DNA of 64,000 bases. Origin: an uncultured Flavobacteriales bacterium. GTDB lineage: Bacteria > Bacteroidota > Bacteroidia > Flavobacteriales > Schleiferiaceae. Of this stretch, positions 25,588 to 34,865 are shown piece by piece. Location: positions 558,001 to 622,000 of the forward strand of contig CAJXKC010000001.1 in NCBI GenBank assembly GCA_913055685.1, given 5' to 3'. The notes beneath the pieces are model-generated. The model saw nothing but the letters and a program-made list of their open reading frames with translations. It ran no database searches and was not told the DNA's origin. How positions within the stretch are numbered: the stretch's first letter is position 1; every line of letters starts with the position of its first letter. Both the position numbers and the translations under genes were made by a program.

Positions 25588-26051
25588 TGGTTATTTACCT
25601 CTACACAGATGGCGCGGCTAAGGGCAACCCTGGTCCGGGTGGTTACGGTATTGTTCTTGAAGCAGGCAAGCACCGCAAGGAAATTTCAGAAGGTTTTCGG
25701 CGAACCACCAATAACCGCATGGAGCTATTAGCAGTAATTGAAGGCTTAAAAGCCCTGAAGAAAGAGGGGATGACCGTTGAAGTGGTGTCGGATTCAAAAT
25801 ACGTGGTAGATGCTATTAATAAAGGATGGTTGCGGTCCTGGATCAAAAAGGGCTTTAAAGGCAAGAAAAACGTAGATCTCTGGAAACAGCTTATTCCCCT
25901 ACTGCAGAAACATCGAGTGGGTTTTCATTGGGTAAAGGGACACAATGATCATCCTCAAAATGAACGCTGCGATCGTTTAGCAGTAGAGGCCAGTGAGGGC
26001 CCACGCTTGTTAATTGACCATGGTTACGAGCAGTCAGAAGGCCTGGTTTAG
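25587..26051 (+). CDS. rnhA: Ribonuclease HI
   Basis: 154 residues. Degrades the RNA strand of RNA-DNA hybrids. The DEDD site is visible: Asp8 in LYTDGAAKGNPGPGG, Glu in NNRMELLAVIEG, Asp in VVSDSKYVVDA and Asp in NERCDRLAVEA; the basic handle GWLRSWIKKGFKGKKN matches the E. coli-type enzyme. Translationally coupled to purN. The stop codon interlocks by 4 bases with that of the convergent M23 peptidase gene. Confidence 0.95.
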   Translation: MVIYLYTDGAAKGNPGPGGYGIVLEAGKHRKEISEGFRRTTNNRMELLAVIEGLKALKKEGMTVEVVSDSKYVVDAINKGWLRSWIKKGFKGKKNVDLWKQLIPLLQKHRVGFHWVKGHNDHPQNERCDRLAVEASEGPRLLIDHGYEQSEGLV

Positions 26052-26914
26052 AACAAGATATACTCTTCGGGGTCTACCGGATAGGCATTATACCAAAGCT
26101 CGAAATGCAGGTGTGGACCCGAACTAAGTTCTCCGGAGTTTCCGATGATCGCAATAGGCTCCCCAGCTGAAACTTCCTCCCCTTGTTGTTTTAGTAAAGC
26201 CGAATTGTGCTTATAAACGGAGGTGAATTTATCCGCATGCTGAATTATAAGAACGTAACCCGTTTCGGCGGTCCATTCGGCAAAGAGCACCCTTCCGTCT
26301 TGAGCCGCTTTTATCACTTCATTTTCCTTGGCTACAATATCTACCCCTAAATGTTCTTCATTGGGGTTGAAGGAATTAATCACCAATCCTTTTACAGGAT
26401 TAAAGAAGTTTACACTTTCGATGCTTAAACGAGGACTGCCATCTACGGGAACATTAAAGCGCTCCTCGTCTTCAACTAATTTGCGCAGAATTGAGTCCTC
26501 TCGAGAAATGGACTCCTGAAGGCTAACCTTTTTAAGGCTATCAACTATCGTTGAATCGCTTAGGTCCATTGGGGGCTTTCCTTCTATAATACCGCGTATA
26601 TTTTCTAGGTAAAGCGCATTAAAGGACATTTGCTCCGAAATGCTATCGGTTACTAAGCTCAAACGGTAAGCTTCTCTTTTTAATTCTGTGCTAGAGTAGC
26701 CGGGGATATACTCCCTTAGAGGGGTGAAGGCGATTAATAAAGTGGTACCGGCAATTAATAGTATGGCCGTTAAGCCGGTAAGCACAAAAACATTGAGCCT
26801 GCTTAATTTAAAGGAAAGCTTCTCTTCGAAGGTATCGTCATTTAAAATAACCAGACGGTACTTGTTCTTTAGCTTTGTAAGCAGCTTTTGGTTCTCTTTT
26901 TTATCAATAGCCAT
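26048..26914 (-). CDS. M23 family (LytM-type) metallopeptidase, membrane-anchored
   Basis: 288 residues. A cytoplasmic basic tail of about 40 residues precedes a single membrane helix (about 38-60, FVLTGLTAILLIAGTTLLIAF). A helical periplasmic region and a C-terminal M23 domain follow. The zinc site is complete: HLGVD, then HKHN-type strand residues (YKHNSALL) and the final HLHFELW. M23 domains cleave peptidoglycan crosslinks or act as activators of amidases; which one applies is not visible. Divergent from porW with a 160-base gap. Confidence 0.88.
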   Translation of the reverse strand: MAIDKKENQKLLTKLKNKYRLVILNDDTFEEKLSFKLSRLNVFVLTGLTAILLIAGTTLLIAFTPLREYIPGYSSTELKREAYRLSLVTDSISEQMSFNALYLENIRGIIEGKPPMDLSDSTIVDSLKKVSLQESISREDSILRKLVEDEERFNVPVDGSPRLSIESVNFFNPVKGLVINSFNPNEEHLGVDIVAKENEVIKAAQDGRVLFAEWTAETGYVLIIQHADKFTSVYKHNSALLKQQGEEVSAGEPIAIIGNSGELSSGPHLHFELWYNAYPVDPEEYILF

Positions 26915-27075
26915 CGAGGCAAATATCTTAAAATTACGGCGGCTTTTACACCTTTAGCTGGGGCTGATAAGTCAAATTTCATGGAGGAAATTTCATCAAG
27001 CCATAGCTTAGTAGGTAGATTACAATATTTTTGCGCTTTATAAGTTATTCCAACCCACACCTATAATACAGACTT

Positions 27076-29685
27076 TTGAGACTGCTGAAGGCACTTTCTT
27101 TATTCCTTGTTCTTAGTATACTCGCGGTTTCTTGTTCACGCGAGAAGGATCTCTTCAGCTCTAGACTGTACCATCGTATGGTTAGCAAGTATAACATCTT
27201 GTTTAATGGCGAACAGGCCTTATTAAAGGCACGGACCACGCTAAAGACTCAGCATAAAGACGATTTCGATAAAATTTTACCCATATACATTGAAGGGGAC
27301 GAACGCACTATTTCCAGTGTAAAACCAGACCTTGAGAAGGCGATAGAAAAGGGCACCAAGACCATCAAGGAGCATTCCATGATGATTGAGAATAAGCAGA
27401 AGAACAATTATATCGATGATGCTTATTTATTAATAGGGAAAGCGCGCTATTACAACCAAGAGTACATGCTGGCCTTGGAGACCTTCAATTATATTATCCA
27501 AGAGTTTAGAGAGCCAAAAATTAGAGCGGAAGCTGAATTATGGGCAGCTAAAACTGAAACGGCACTCGACAATCACCTGGCCGCCCAGGACCGTTTTGAC
27601 AAGTTATATAGCGACAAACAACTTTCTAAGTATTTAGACGCGGATGTTTATGGGGCCTTTGCCGCATTGGAAATCAAAAAAGATCGCTATTTAAACGCTT
27701 ATCAATTATTAATCCAGGGAGCTGAGAAAACCAGTAAAAAGGAAGAGGAAGTTCGCTGGCTATACATCTGTGGGCAACTGCAAGCGAGCTTAGGAAACGA
27801 TTACGATGCGAGTCAGCTTTTCCTGCGGGTTATTAAGAAAGGTCCGCCTTACGAGCTATTGTTTAACGCCCAGTTAAGTCGAGCGCGCAATTACGATGTG
27901 GATTTGATGGACCCTTCCGAGGCCTATGACGAATTGGAAAAAATGTTGCGTGACGACAAGAATTACGATAACCGTGACCGCATTTATTATGTCATGGCTG
28001 AGGTTGCTCAGAAACTGGATGAACTCGAAGAACGCGACGGCTTTTTAAAGAAGTCCATTCGCGTAAGCACGCAAAATCAAAAACAAAAAGGCTTAAGCTA
28101 TTTATGGTTAGCCGAAATTCGTTTCGACGATCGCAAATACGAAGATGCCCAAGCGTATTACGATAGTTGTTCCCAGTTCTTACCCAAGGACCACCCTAAG
28201 TATGCGCGAGTAGAAGTATTTAAAAAGAGCCTGGGGCGTTTGGTTGAAAACCTGAATACTATCGCTCTTCAAGATAGCCTGCAAGCCATTGCCGCCCTCT
28301 CACCCAAACAACAATTAGTAAAAGCTGAGGCGATTATTGAAGCCATTAAAGAAGCTGAGGAGGCGGCCAAAGAAGCCGAAAACCGAGCCCTAGATAATTT
28401 AGCTTTTAATGCCGCTAATGGTGGTGGAGAAATGGGAGGTTTAGCCGGAGTGGGAGCTGCAAACCAGCAGTTTTATTTTTATAATCCCGGTATTCGCTCT
28501 GCGGGAGTGTCCACTTTTGCCAATCGTTGGGGAAACCGAAAACTTGAGGACAATTGGCGTCGTTCGGACAAGAGTATCAGTGCAGCTGACCCAAGCCTGG
28601 CTAATGAAAACGCGAATTCTCCCGAGGGAGAAGGGGAAGAGGAAAAGCTCGACCCTAAATACGACCCCAAAACTTACCTAGCTAAGGTGCCAAATGACTC
28701 CAGCAGCATGTTGGAAAGTCACCGTTTAATTCAAGAGGCCCTATTAGATAATGCGCTTTTATATAAGGAGGAAATAAAGGACCTAGTTGCTGCAGCGGCG
28801 AGTGTAGATGACCTTTTAAATCGTTACCCTCAATTTAAAGGAAGGGCTAGAGCTTGGTATATACTTTACCGGGTTTACGTCTTAGTCCCCGATGAAGCAC
28901 TATCGGCTAAATACAAAAACTTAATCCTGTCTACTTATCCAGAATCCGAATATGCCTATTTAATTTTAAACGAAGGTAAAGAGAAGGAGGCGGTGGACGA
29001 ATCGGCGGCCAAGCAAGCTTATGCCGCGGCATTTTTAAAGTATGAAGCGAAAGATTACCGCAGGGCTTTAAGAGCAAGCGAATCGGCTATTGAGCAGTTT
29101 TCGGATAGTCACTTTGGGGCTAAACTATTGCTCTTAAAGGCTTATTGTCAAGGAGCACTGCAGCAGAAAGATGAAATAATTAAAAGCTTGCAAGGGGTCT
29201 TGCAAGCATATCCTGCAACAGAGGAGGCCGCTCAAGCAAAGGTTATTTTAGACGCCATCAATAAGAATAGCCCCGACCCCGAGAAAGGGAATAAGGCTAA
29301 GGCTTCGACTTATCGGACCGACTTTAGTGCCATGCACCGCTATATTTTAGTGGTGCCTAATGGAAAAGCTAATGGGAATCAACTAAGTATAAAACTAAGC
29401 GATTTCAACTCCAAGTATTATCCCAATGACCGCCTTAATGCCAAGAGTATATTGATGGGAAGGGATCAACAAGTTATTATGGTGAGTGGCTTAGCTAATA
29501 AGGAAAGAGCCCTTAATTACCTCAATACGCTTAATAATGAGAAGGCTTTAGAACAGCTGCTTTTGTCGGTAGATTATAAACAATTTGTAATTTCGAACGC
29601 TAATTTTACAGACTTCTATAAAAAACAGGACATAGAGGGCTATCAAATTTTCTATCAAGAGCATTACCAAAAGAAGGGGAAATGA
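27076..29685 (+). CDS. porW: PorW/SprE-type T9SS and gliding lipoprotein
   Basis: 869 residues. The start is TTG (27076-27078): it is directly followed by RLLKALSLFLVLSILAVSC, an ideal lipoprotein signal with lipidated Cys20, and no ATG in frame precedes it. After the Cys come TPR-like helical repeats (for example YIDDAYLLIGKARYYNQEYM, SYLWLAEIRFDDRKYEDAQA). A Gly/Asn-rich segment near 450-500 (FYFYNPGIRSAGVSTFANRW) separates further repeats. This is the layout of SprE/PorW, an outer-membrane-associated lipoprotein linking the PorK/N ring to the Sov translocon. It agrees with the T9SS cargo gene at 39-43 kb. The stop overlaps the bactofilin start (ATGA). Confidence 0.9.
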   Translation: MRLLKALSLFLVLSILAVSCSREKDLFSSRLYHRMVSKYNILFNGEQALLKARTTLKTQHKDDFDKILPIYIEGDERTISSVKPDLEKAIEKGTKTIKEHSMMIENKQKNNYIDDAYLLIGKARYYNQEYMLALETFNYIIQEFREPKIRAEAELWAAKTETALDNHLAAQDRFDKLYSDKQLSKYLDADVYGAFAALEIKKDRYLNAYQLLIQGAEKTSKKEEEVRWLYICGQLQASLGNDYDASQLFLRVIKKGPPYELLFNAQLSRARNYDVDLMDPSEAYDELEKMLRDDKNYDNRDRIYYVMAEVAQKLDELEERDGFLKKSIRVSTQNQKQKGLSYLWLAEIRFDDRKYEDAQAYYDSCSQFLPKDHPKYARVEVFKKSLGRLVENLNTIALQDSLQAIAALSPKQQLVKAEAIIEAIKEAEEAAKEAENRALDNLAFNAANGGGEMGGLAGVGAANQQFYFYNPGIRSAGVSTFANRWGNRKLEDNWRRSDKSISAADPSLANENANSPEGEGEEEKLDPKYDPKTYLAKVPNDSSSMLESHRLIQEALLDNALLYKEEIKDLVAAAASVDDLLNRYPQFKGRARAWYILYRVYVLVPDEALSAKYKNLILSTYPESEYAYLILNEGKEKEAVDESAAKQAYAAAFLKYEAKDYRRALRASESAIEQFSDSHFGAKLLLLKAYCQGALQQKDEIIKSLQGVLQAYPATEEAAQAKVILDAINKNSPDPEKGNKAKASTYRTDFSAMHRYILVVPNGKANGNQLSIKLSDFNSKYYPNDRLNAKSILMGRDQQVIMVSGLANKERALNYLNTLNNEKALEQLLLSVDYKQFVISNANFTDFYKKQDIEGYQIFYQEHYQKKGK

Positions 29686-30098
29686 TAAAGAAAGCTAAAG
29701 AAGTAAATATAGGCACCCATAGCAGTAACCGGATTTTACAAGGAACCTCTATTGAAGGTAATGTAAACTCAGATGGAGACTTCCGTGTGGATGGCCAAAT
29801 AAAAGGCAATATCACCATCAGCGGTAAGCTAGTTATTGGTGAAAAAGGCATGGTTAAGGGTGAAGTAAAATGCGGTTCAGCCACCATCTCTGGAAAGTTA
29901 GAAGGCACTTTAGTTGTCGACGAGCTGCTTAATTTAGAAGAGTCGGCGCGCGTAAACGGCGATATCTTTACCGTAAAACTTGCGATAGAGCCCGGAGCAG
30001 AATTCAGTGGTTCCTGTAAAATGGGCGCAATAGTGCGCGAAATACGCAATGATGAATCAGCCGAAGAAGGACAAAGATCAGCTGAAAAAATCTCTTAA
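29682..30098 (+). CDS. Bactofilin (polymer-forming cytoskeletal protein)
   Basis: 138 residues. After a short N-terminal tail the repeat-rich beta-helix core reads GTSIEGNVNSDGDFRVDGQIKG and continues with regularly spaced Gly/Val (KLVIGEKGMVKGEV, ATISGKLEGTLVV), the bactofilin pattern. Bactofilins polymerise without nucleotides and position envelope enzymes. Overlaps porW by 4 bases and atpZ by about 50, so it is co-translated with both. This porW-bactofilin-atpZ order is a known gene neighbourhood in Flavobacteriia. Confidence 0.92.
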   Translation: MIKKAKEVNIGTHSSNRILQGTSIEGNVNSDGDFRVDGQIKGNITISGKLVIGEKGMVKGEVKCGSATISGKLEGTLVVDELLNLEESARVNGDIFTVKLAIEPGAEFSGSCKMGAIVREIRNDESAEEGQRSAEKIS

Positions 30099-30285
30099 TA
30101 GCTACCTCACTTATTCGGGACTAGCCATACAAATGGGAGCGCTAATAGCCTTAGGGGCATATGGCGGCAAGTGGCTAGACGCTGAATATTCTCTAGAAAA
30201 ACCATGGTTTACGATAGTGGGCACCTTAAGCGGAATGGCTTTGGGGCTCTACCTGGTGCTACGACAAGTTAATGCGGATCAATGA
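30049..30285 (+). CDS. atpZ: AtpZ/AtpI family protein
   Basis: 78 residues with a charged N-terminus (KKDKDQLKKS) and two membrane helices (about 18-40 and 52-72) carrying YSGLAIQMGALIALGAYGGKWLD, the AtpZ/AtpI signature. The family assists F-ATP synthase c-ring assembly or Mg2+/Ca2+ supply. The start lies inside the bactofilin gene (50-base overlap; the next ATG is 3 bases on). First gene of the ATP synthase region. Confidence 0.88.
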   Translation: MMNQPKKDKDQLKKSLNSYLTYSGLAIQMGALIALGAYGGKWLDAEYSLEKPWFTIVGTLSGMALGLYLVLRQVNADQ

Positions 30286-30671
30286 AAGAGTTTAGCAGCA
30301 CTAAGTCACTTAGCCTTTTAATTCTTAGCTTGGGCTTTGCTTTTGCCCTTCATGCCGCCTATCTGTTTAAGCAAGATATAGCCTTAGGGCAACACCTTAC
30401 CTGGCAGGCCTATCTTTTTAATTTTTTAGCCGCTTCCGCTATTCTTGTTTTTCTATTGCGTTTGGCAAAAAAGAATAAGTCTAATTTGGGCTTCATATTC
30501 ATGGGGGGGAGCTTTTTAAAGTTCTTGGTTTTCTTTTTGGTCTTCTTTCCTGTATATAAGGCCGACGGCGAGATGCAGACCATTGAGTTCAGCTCATTTT
30601 TCATTCCGTATGCTATTTGCTTGAGCGTCAAATCTTTTGTGCTAATTCGTCAGCTTAATCAAGCAGATTAA
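30282..30671 (+). CDS. Four-helix membrane protein in AtpI position
   Basis: 129 residues with four hydrophobic segments (about 8-27, 40-62, 70-91 and 100-122) and no long loops. It overlaps atpZ by 4 bases and precedes atpB. A small four-helix protein at this position occurs in Flavobacteriia (DUF6168-like) and by position and topology may replace AtpI, but I see no diagnostic motif. Function inferred from context only. Confidence 0.6.
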   Translation: MKEFSSTKSLSLLILSLGFAFALHAAYLFKQDIALGQHLTWQAYLFNFLAASAILVFLLRLAKKNKSNLGFIFMGGSFLKFLVFFLVFFPVYKADGEMQTIEFSSFFIPYAICLSVKSFVLIRQLNQAD

Positions 30672-30723
30672 AGCCTAAAAAAAATCTCGGTAAAAAATCT
30701 GTAGGTCAGAAAGCTTAAATGTT

Positions 30724-30731
30724 TACTTTTG
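30724..30731 (+). promoter_or_regulatory. Candidate -7 element for atpB-E-F-H-A-G
   Basis: TACTTTTG fits TAnnTTTG, 34 bases before atpB in the 94-base gap after the AtpI-like gene. It would let the core ATP synthase genes be expressed apart from the porW-bactofilin-atpZ message. No strong -33 box seen. Confidence 0.45.
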
Positions 30732-30765
30732 CGCTGATTTTTAAACGACCTCTGAACGCCGAGTT

Positions 30766-31857
30766 ATGCAGATTAAAAGATTCGGATTTCTTGCTTTTTT
30801 GTTTGCCTTAAGTATTTCTTGGGCTGCGAACGCAAGTGATAGCCATGATTCTCACGACGACCATGATGAACATGGTGAGAAAAGTATCAAGGAGCAAATT
30901 GCCGAAGTAAAGGAACACCACCTTAAAGATAGCCACAGTTTCCACCTCTGGGGAGACCACGCAAACGGCACTTCAGTGGAATTCCCTCTTCCAGTAATCT
31001 TGTGGGATGAAGGAACCATTCACTTCTTTATGTCCTCGGCTTTTCATCATGCCGAAAATGAAACGGTAGAGAGCAAGGGTTCCTATTTCCGCTTATACCA
31101 CAGTAAGATCTACAAAACGGACGCTGAAGGTACCATCACTTATGATGAGCACCACCATCCGACTAATGCAAAGCCATTAGACCTTTCCATTACCAAAACG
31201 GTATTTAGCACGATCCTAGTAGGTTTATTAATTATTTGGTTGTTCGGTTCGGTGGCTAAAAATTACCGCAAAGACGCAGTGCCACGTGGCATTTCAAAGT
31301 TCATTGAGCCTTTAATCATTTTGGTTCGTGACGATATCGCTCGTCCTAACATTGGCGAAAAGCATTACAAGAAGTTCATGCCTTATTTATTAACGGTGTT
31401 CTTCTTTATTTGGATCGCTAACCTTATTGGTCAGACTCCACTTGGAATTAACATTACTGGTAACATCGCGGTAACTTTAGGTTTAGCTTTGATTACCTTC
31501 TTTATGACTCAATTCTCAGGCAAGAAGGATTACTGGGCTCACATTTTCTGGATGCCAGGGGTGCCTTATTTAATGCGTGTGGTATTAATGCCGATTGAGA
31601 TTTTGGGAATGTTTGTTAAGCCATTTTCATTGATGATTCGTTTGTACGCGAATATCTTGGCGGGTCACGTGGTGATTATGAGTATCATCGGTTTGATCTT
31701 TATCTTTAGCGCTTGGGGTGCTAAAGGCGCTTTCTTCGGTTTAACGTTCTTCTTATCGATTATAGAATTGTTGGTGGCCTTCTTACAGGCTTATATTTTC
31801 ACAATGTTGTCTGCGCTTTACTTCGGTTCAGCGGTTGAAGAGCATGACCACCACTAA
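30766..31857 (+). CDS. atpB: F1Fo ATP synthase subunit a
   Basis: 363 residues. A signal-like N-terminus ending near ANASD is followed by a long His/Asp-rich periplasmic extension (residues 24-60, with HDSHDDHDEHGE) that is usual in Bacteroidota and absent from E. coli. The membrane part has the proton half-channel helix with the essential Arg in SLMIRLYANILAGHVV. The C-terminus is again His-rich (EHDHH). It forms the stator channel against the c ring. Codon use (GGT, CGT, TTC) suggests high expression. Confidence 0.95.
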   Translation: MQIKRFGFLAFLFALSISWAANASDSHDSHDDHDEHGEKSIKEQIAEVKEHHLKDSHSFHLWGDHANGTSVEFPLPVILWDEGTIHFFMSSAFHHAENETVESKGSYFRLYHSKIYKTDAEGTITYDEHHHPTNAKPLDLSITKTVFSTILVGLLIIWLFGSVAKNYRKDAVPRGISKFIEPLIILVRDDIARPNIGEKHYKKFMPYLLTVFFFIWIANLIGQTPLGINITGNIAVTLGLALITFFMTQFSGKKDYWAHIFWMPGVPYLMRVVLMPIEILGMFVKPFSLMIRLYANILAGHVVIMSIIGLIFIFSAWGAKGAFFGLTFFLSIIELLVAFLQAYIFTMLSALYFGSAVEEHDHH

Positions 31858-31889
31858 GAGTTTTTATTAATGCTTAAATCACACAAACC

Positions 31890-32081
31890 ATGGAAATTCC
31901 AGCTATTGTAGGTGCAGGTTTGATCGTAATCGGTGCCGGTATGGGTATCGGTCGTATCGGTGGTTCCGCTATGGAAGCTATCGCTCGTCAACCTGAAGCT
32001 TCAGGTAAGATTCAGACTGCGATGATTATCGCTGCTGCACTTATCGAAGGTATCGGTTTCGCTGCTCTATTTGCAGTGTAA
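31890..32081 (+). CDS. atpE: F1Fo ATP synthase subunit c
   Basis: 63 residues, two helices joined by the polar loop ARQPEA. The first helix is GAGLIVIGAGMGIGRIGG; the ion-binding carboxylate is the Glu of AALIEGIGFAALF in the second. No helix-1 Gln or helix-2 Glu-Ser pair of sodium-type rings is present, so it is most likely proton-coupled. A strong hairpin follows the gene before atpF. Confidence 0.96.
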   Translation: MEIPAIVGAGLIVIGAGMGIGRIGGSAMEAIARQPEASGKIQTAMIIAAALIEGIGFAALFAV

Positions 32082-32093
32082 GAACCTTATTTG

Positions 32094-32126
32094 CCAAAGG
32101 TCGTAGCGGTTGGCTACGACCTTTGG
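32094..32126 (+). other. Intercistronic hairpin between atpE and atpF
   Basis: CCAAAGGTCGTAGC and GCTACGACCTTTGG form a perfect 14-bp stem with a 5-base loop, starting 13 bases after the atpE stop codon. No T run follows, so it is more likely an mRNA-stabilising or processing structure than a terminator. It would help keep subunit c, needed in many copies, in excess over subunit b. Confidence 0.7.
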
Positions 32127-32158
32127 TCACTTAATTACACCGATAAAAAAATTAAAAA

Positions 32159-32659
32159 GTGGAAAAGCTAATTAACGATTTTTCAGTAGGCCTATTTTTC
32201 TGGCAACTTTTATTATTCGTTCTCTTACTTCTAGTATTACGCAAGTATGCTTGGAAGCCAATTTTGAATGCGGTTGAAGACCGTGAGCAAAGTATTGAGG
32301 ACGCCTTAAATCAAGCTGAGAAAGCGCGTGAAGAAATGCAAAAATTGCAATCGGATAACGAGCGCATTTTGGCAGAAGCACGTGCCGAGCGTGATACTAT
32401 CTTAAAGGAAGCACGTGAGATTAAGGACAAAATGATTAGTGACGCCAAAGGCGAAGCTAGTGCTCAGGCCGAAAATATTATCAGCTCTGCTAAAGAGCAG
32501 ATTAAGAACGAAAAAATGGCGGCCATTACCGATTTAAAAAATCAGGTAGCGGAAATGTCGATCGAGATTGCGGAAATGGTATTACGCAAGGAATTGGAAG
32601 ACAAAGCCAAACAAAGCGAATTGGTGAAAGGCCAATTGGATAACTTTAAAATGAACTAA
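32159..32659 (+). CDS. atpF: F1Fo ATP synthase subunit b
   Basis: 166 residues with a GTG start (32159-32161), the only sensible start since it directly precedes EKLINDFSVGLFFWQLLLFVL, the single membrane helix. The rest is a long charged helix (about 30-160) that dimerises as the peripheral stalk and binds delta. The weaker start codon, together with the hairpin upstream, is in line with lower synthesis than subunit c. Confidence 0.95.
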   Translation: MEKLINDFSVGLFFWQLLLFVLLLLVLRKYAWKPILNAVEDREQSIEDALNQAEKAREEMQKLQSDNERILAEARAERDTILKEAREIKDKMISDAKGEASAQAENIISSAKEQIKNEKMAAITDLKNQVAEMSIEIAEMVLRKELEDKAKQSELVKGQLDNFKMN

Positions 32660-32660
32660 C

Positions 32661-33218
32661 ATGGTCGTTACCAAGTTAGCCCGTGTTTACGCCAAAGCCC
32701 TACTGGATCTTGCTAAAGAACAAGATAAGGTAGAAGAGGTTAAAGCCGATATGGACTTGGTGGCAAACGTGATTAAAGAATCGCGCGAGCTGTCTAGTAC
32801 GCTAAGTAGTCCAATCGTTAAAGCCGATAAGAAAGCCGCTATTTTAAAGGAAATCTTTAATGCGAAGGTTTCTGAAATTACCATGCGCTTCTTTGACGTA
32901 GTACTTAATCACGGTAGAGAAGGTGCATTGCAAGCAATTGCCAGTGCCTTTCATAATATGTACTTAGACCTTAAAGGAATTGAGAAAGTAGAAGTAACTA
33001 CTGCATATCCTTTAAGTGCTGAGGAGGTAAAGGAAATTAGCGAGAAGACCGCAAGCTATACCGGTAAACAAGTTGAGTTAGTACAGAAAGTAGATAGCTC
33101 AATTGTTGGGGGTATGGTTTTACGTATTCGCGATCAACGCTACAACGGAAGTTTAGCGCATCAGCTGGCCACTTTACGTCGTCAGTTTAAGGACAACCAT
33201 TACATTAAAGATTTTTAA
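32661..33218 (+). CDS. atpH: F1Fo ATP synthase subunit delta
   Basis: 185 residues. N-terminal ARVYAKALLDLAKEQ, the helical domain that binds the top of F1, and the C-terminal signature VDSSIVGGMVLRIRDQRYNGSLAHQL identify OSCP/delta. It begins 1 base after the atpF stop codon. Connects the b stalk with the alpha subunits. Confidence 0.95.
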   Translation: MVVTKLARVYAKALLDLAKEQDKVEEVKADMDLVANVIKESRELSSTLSSPIVKADKKAAILKEIFNAKVSEITMRFFDVVLNHGREGALQAIASAFHNMYLDLKGIEKVEVTTAYPLSAEEVKEISEKTASYTGKQVELVQKVDSSIVGGMVLRIRDQRYNGSLAHQLATLRRQFKDNHYIKDF

Positions 33219-33239
33219 GGATAAATAAGCTCAAGCAAA

Positions 33240-34814
33240 ATGGCTGAAGTAAAATCCGCTGAAGTATCAGCAATTCTCAGAAACCAATTATCCGGTTTCA
33301 AAAGCGAAGCAGACCTAGAAGAAGTAGGAACTATTCTCCAAGTAGGTGACGGTATTGCCCGTGCTTACGGGTTGAGCAATGCTCAGGCCGGTGAATTAGT
33401 AGAATTCGATTCAGGTCTAAGAGGTATCGTATTGAACCTTGAAGAGGATAACGTGGGTATCGTACTGCTTGGTGCCGACGAAAACATTAAAGAAGGTTCT
33501 ACCGTAAAACGTACCGGTAAAATTGCTTCCCTTAAAGTAGGAGAAGGAATGTTAGGTCGTGTGGTAGACACTCTAGGTAACCCTATCGACGGTAAAGGTC
33601 CGATCGAAGGCGAAACCTTTGAAATGCCATTAGAGCGTAAAGCTCCAGGGGTAATCTACCGTCAGCCTGTAAACGAGCCATTGCAAACTGGTATCAAGGC
33701 GATTGACGCAATGATTCCTGTAGGACGTGGTCAGCGTGAGCTTATTATCGGTGACCGTCAGACTGGTAAATCAACTGTAGCCTTAGATACCATCATCAAC
33801 CAACGTGAGTTTTATGATGCAGGCGAGCCTGTATTCTGTATTTATGTTGCGATTGGTCAGAAAGGTTCTACTGTAGCTCAGATTGCAAAGACATTACAAG
33901 AAAAAGGAGCTTTAGACTATACCGTAATTGTTGCGGCTAATGCTTCTGATCCCGCTCCAATGCAGTTCTACGCTCCATTTGCTGGTGCTGCTATTGGTGA
34001 GTACTTCCGTGATACAGGTCGTCCTGCTTTGATCGTTTATGATGATCTTTCTAAGCAAGCGGTAGCCTACCGTGAGGTATCTCTACTACTTCGTCGTCCT
34101 CCCGGTCGCGAAGCTTACCCTGGAGACGTATTCTACCTTCACTCTCGTTTGTTAGAGCGTGCAGCAAAGGTTATTGCCGATGACGCGGTAGCTAAGAATA
34201 TGAACGACTTGCCTGAGTCACTGAAGGATAAAGTAAAAGGTGGTGGTTCTTTAACTGCTTTACCTATTATCGAAACCCAGGCGGGTGACGTTTCTGCTTA
34301 TATTCCAACCAACGTAATTTCGATTACGGATGGTCAGATCTTCTTGGAATCAGATTTATTTAACTCAGGTGTTCGTCCTGCAATTAACGTAGGTATCTCG
34401 GTATCTCGTGTAGGGGGTAATGCTCAGATTAAATCGATGAAGAAGGTTTCTGGTACCCTTAAATTAGACCAAGCCCAGTACCGTGAGCTTGAGGCTTTCG
34501 CCAAGTTTGGTTCTGACCTTGATGCAGCCACCATGGCGGTAATTAACAAGGGTAAGCGTAACGTGGAAATCTTGAAGCAAGGGGTAAACTCTCCATTGCC
34601 AGTTGAGAAACAAGCGGCGATTATCTACGTAGGTACTAAAGCTTTATTGAATAATGTACCCGTTGAGAAAGTACGTGAGTTCGAGGTAGAATTCCTCGAG
34701 TATATGGATACTAAACATCGCGATGTTCTAGATCAATTGAAGGCCGGTAAATTAACCGACGAGATTACTGGAACCATCGAGAAGGTTGCTAAAGAATTAG
34801 CGGCTAAGTATTAA
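33240..34814 (+). CDS. atpA: F1Fo ATP synthase subunit alpha
   Basis: 524 residues. Non-catalytic nucleotide-binding subunit of F1. Walker A is GDRQTGKST near 176-184, Walker B-type [12 protein letters not shown] near 260-271, and the family signature [14 protein letters not shown] near 380. The coding sequence uses a narrow codon set (CGT, GGT, GTA, TAC), as expected for a highly expressed gene. A bulged 12-bp hairpin follows before atpG. Confidence 0.97.
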   Translation: MAEVKSAEVSAILRNQLSGFKSEADLEEVGTILQVGDGIARAYGLSNAQAGELVEFDSGLRGIVLNLEEDNVGIVLLGADENIKEGSTVKRTGKIASLKVGEGMLGRVVDTLGNPIDGKGPIEGETFEMPLERKAPGVIYRQPVNEPLQTGIKAIDAMIPVGRGQRELIIGDRQTGKSTVALDTIINQREFYDAGEPVFCIYVAIGQKGSTVAQIAKTLQEKGALDYTVIVAANASDPAPMQFYAPFAGAAIGEYFRDTGRPALIVYDDLSKQAVAYREVSLLLRRPPGREAYPGDVFYLHSRLLERAAKVIADDAVAKNMNDLPESLKDKVKGGGSLTALPIIETQAGDVSAYIPTNVISITDGQIFLESDLFNSGVRPAINVGISVSRVGGNAQIKSMKKVSGTLKLDQAQYRELEAFAKFGSDLDAATMAVINKGKRNVEILKQGVNSPLPVEKQAAIIYVGTKALLNNVPVEKVREFEVEFLEYMDTKHRDVLDQLKAGKLTDEITGTIEKVAKELAAKY

Positions 34815-34821
34815 TATTTTA

Positions 34822-34850
34822 CCCTGACCGAGCCTTAGCTCGCGTCAGGG
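34822..34850 (+). other. Intercistronic hairpin between atpA and atpG
   Basis: CCCTGACCGAGC pairs with GCTCG-c-GTCAGGG across a CTTA loop, a 12-bp stem with one bulged base, 8 bases after the atpA stop codon. No T run follows. It is likely an RNA stability or processing element. Confidence 0.6.
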
Positions 34851-34865
34851 GAATTACTTTTAATT

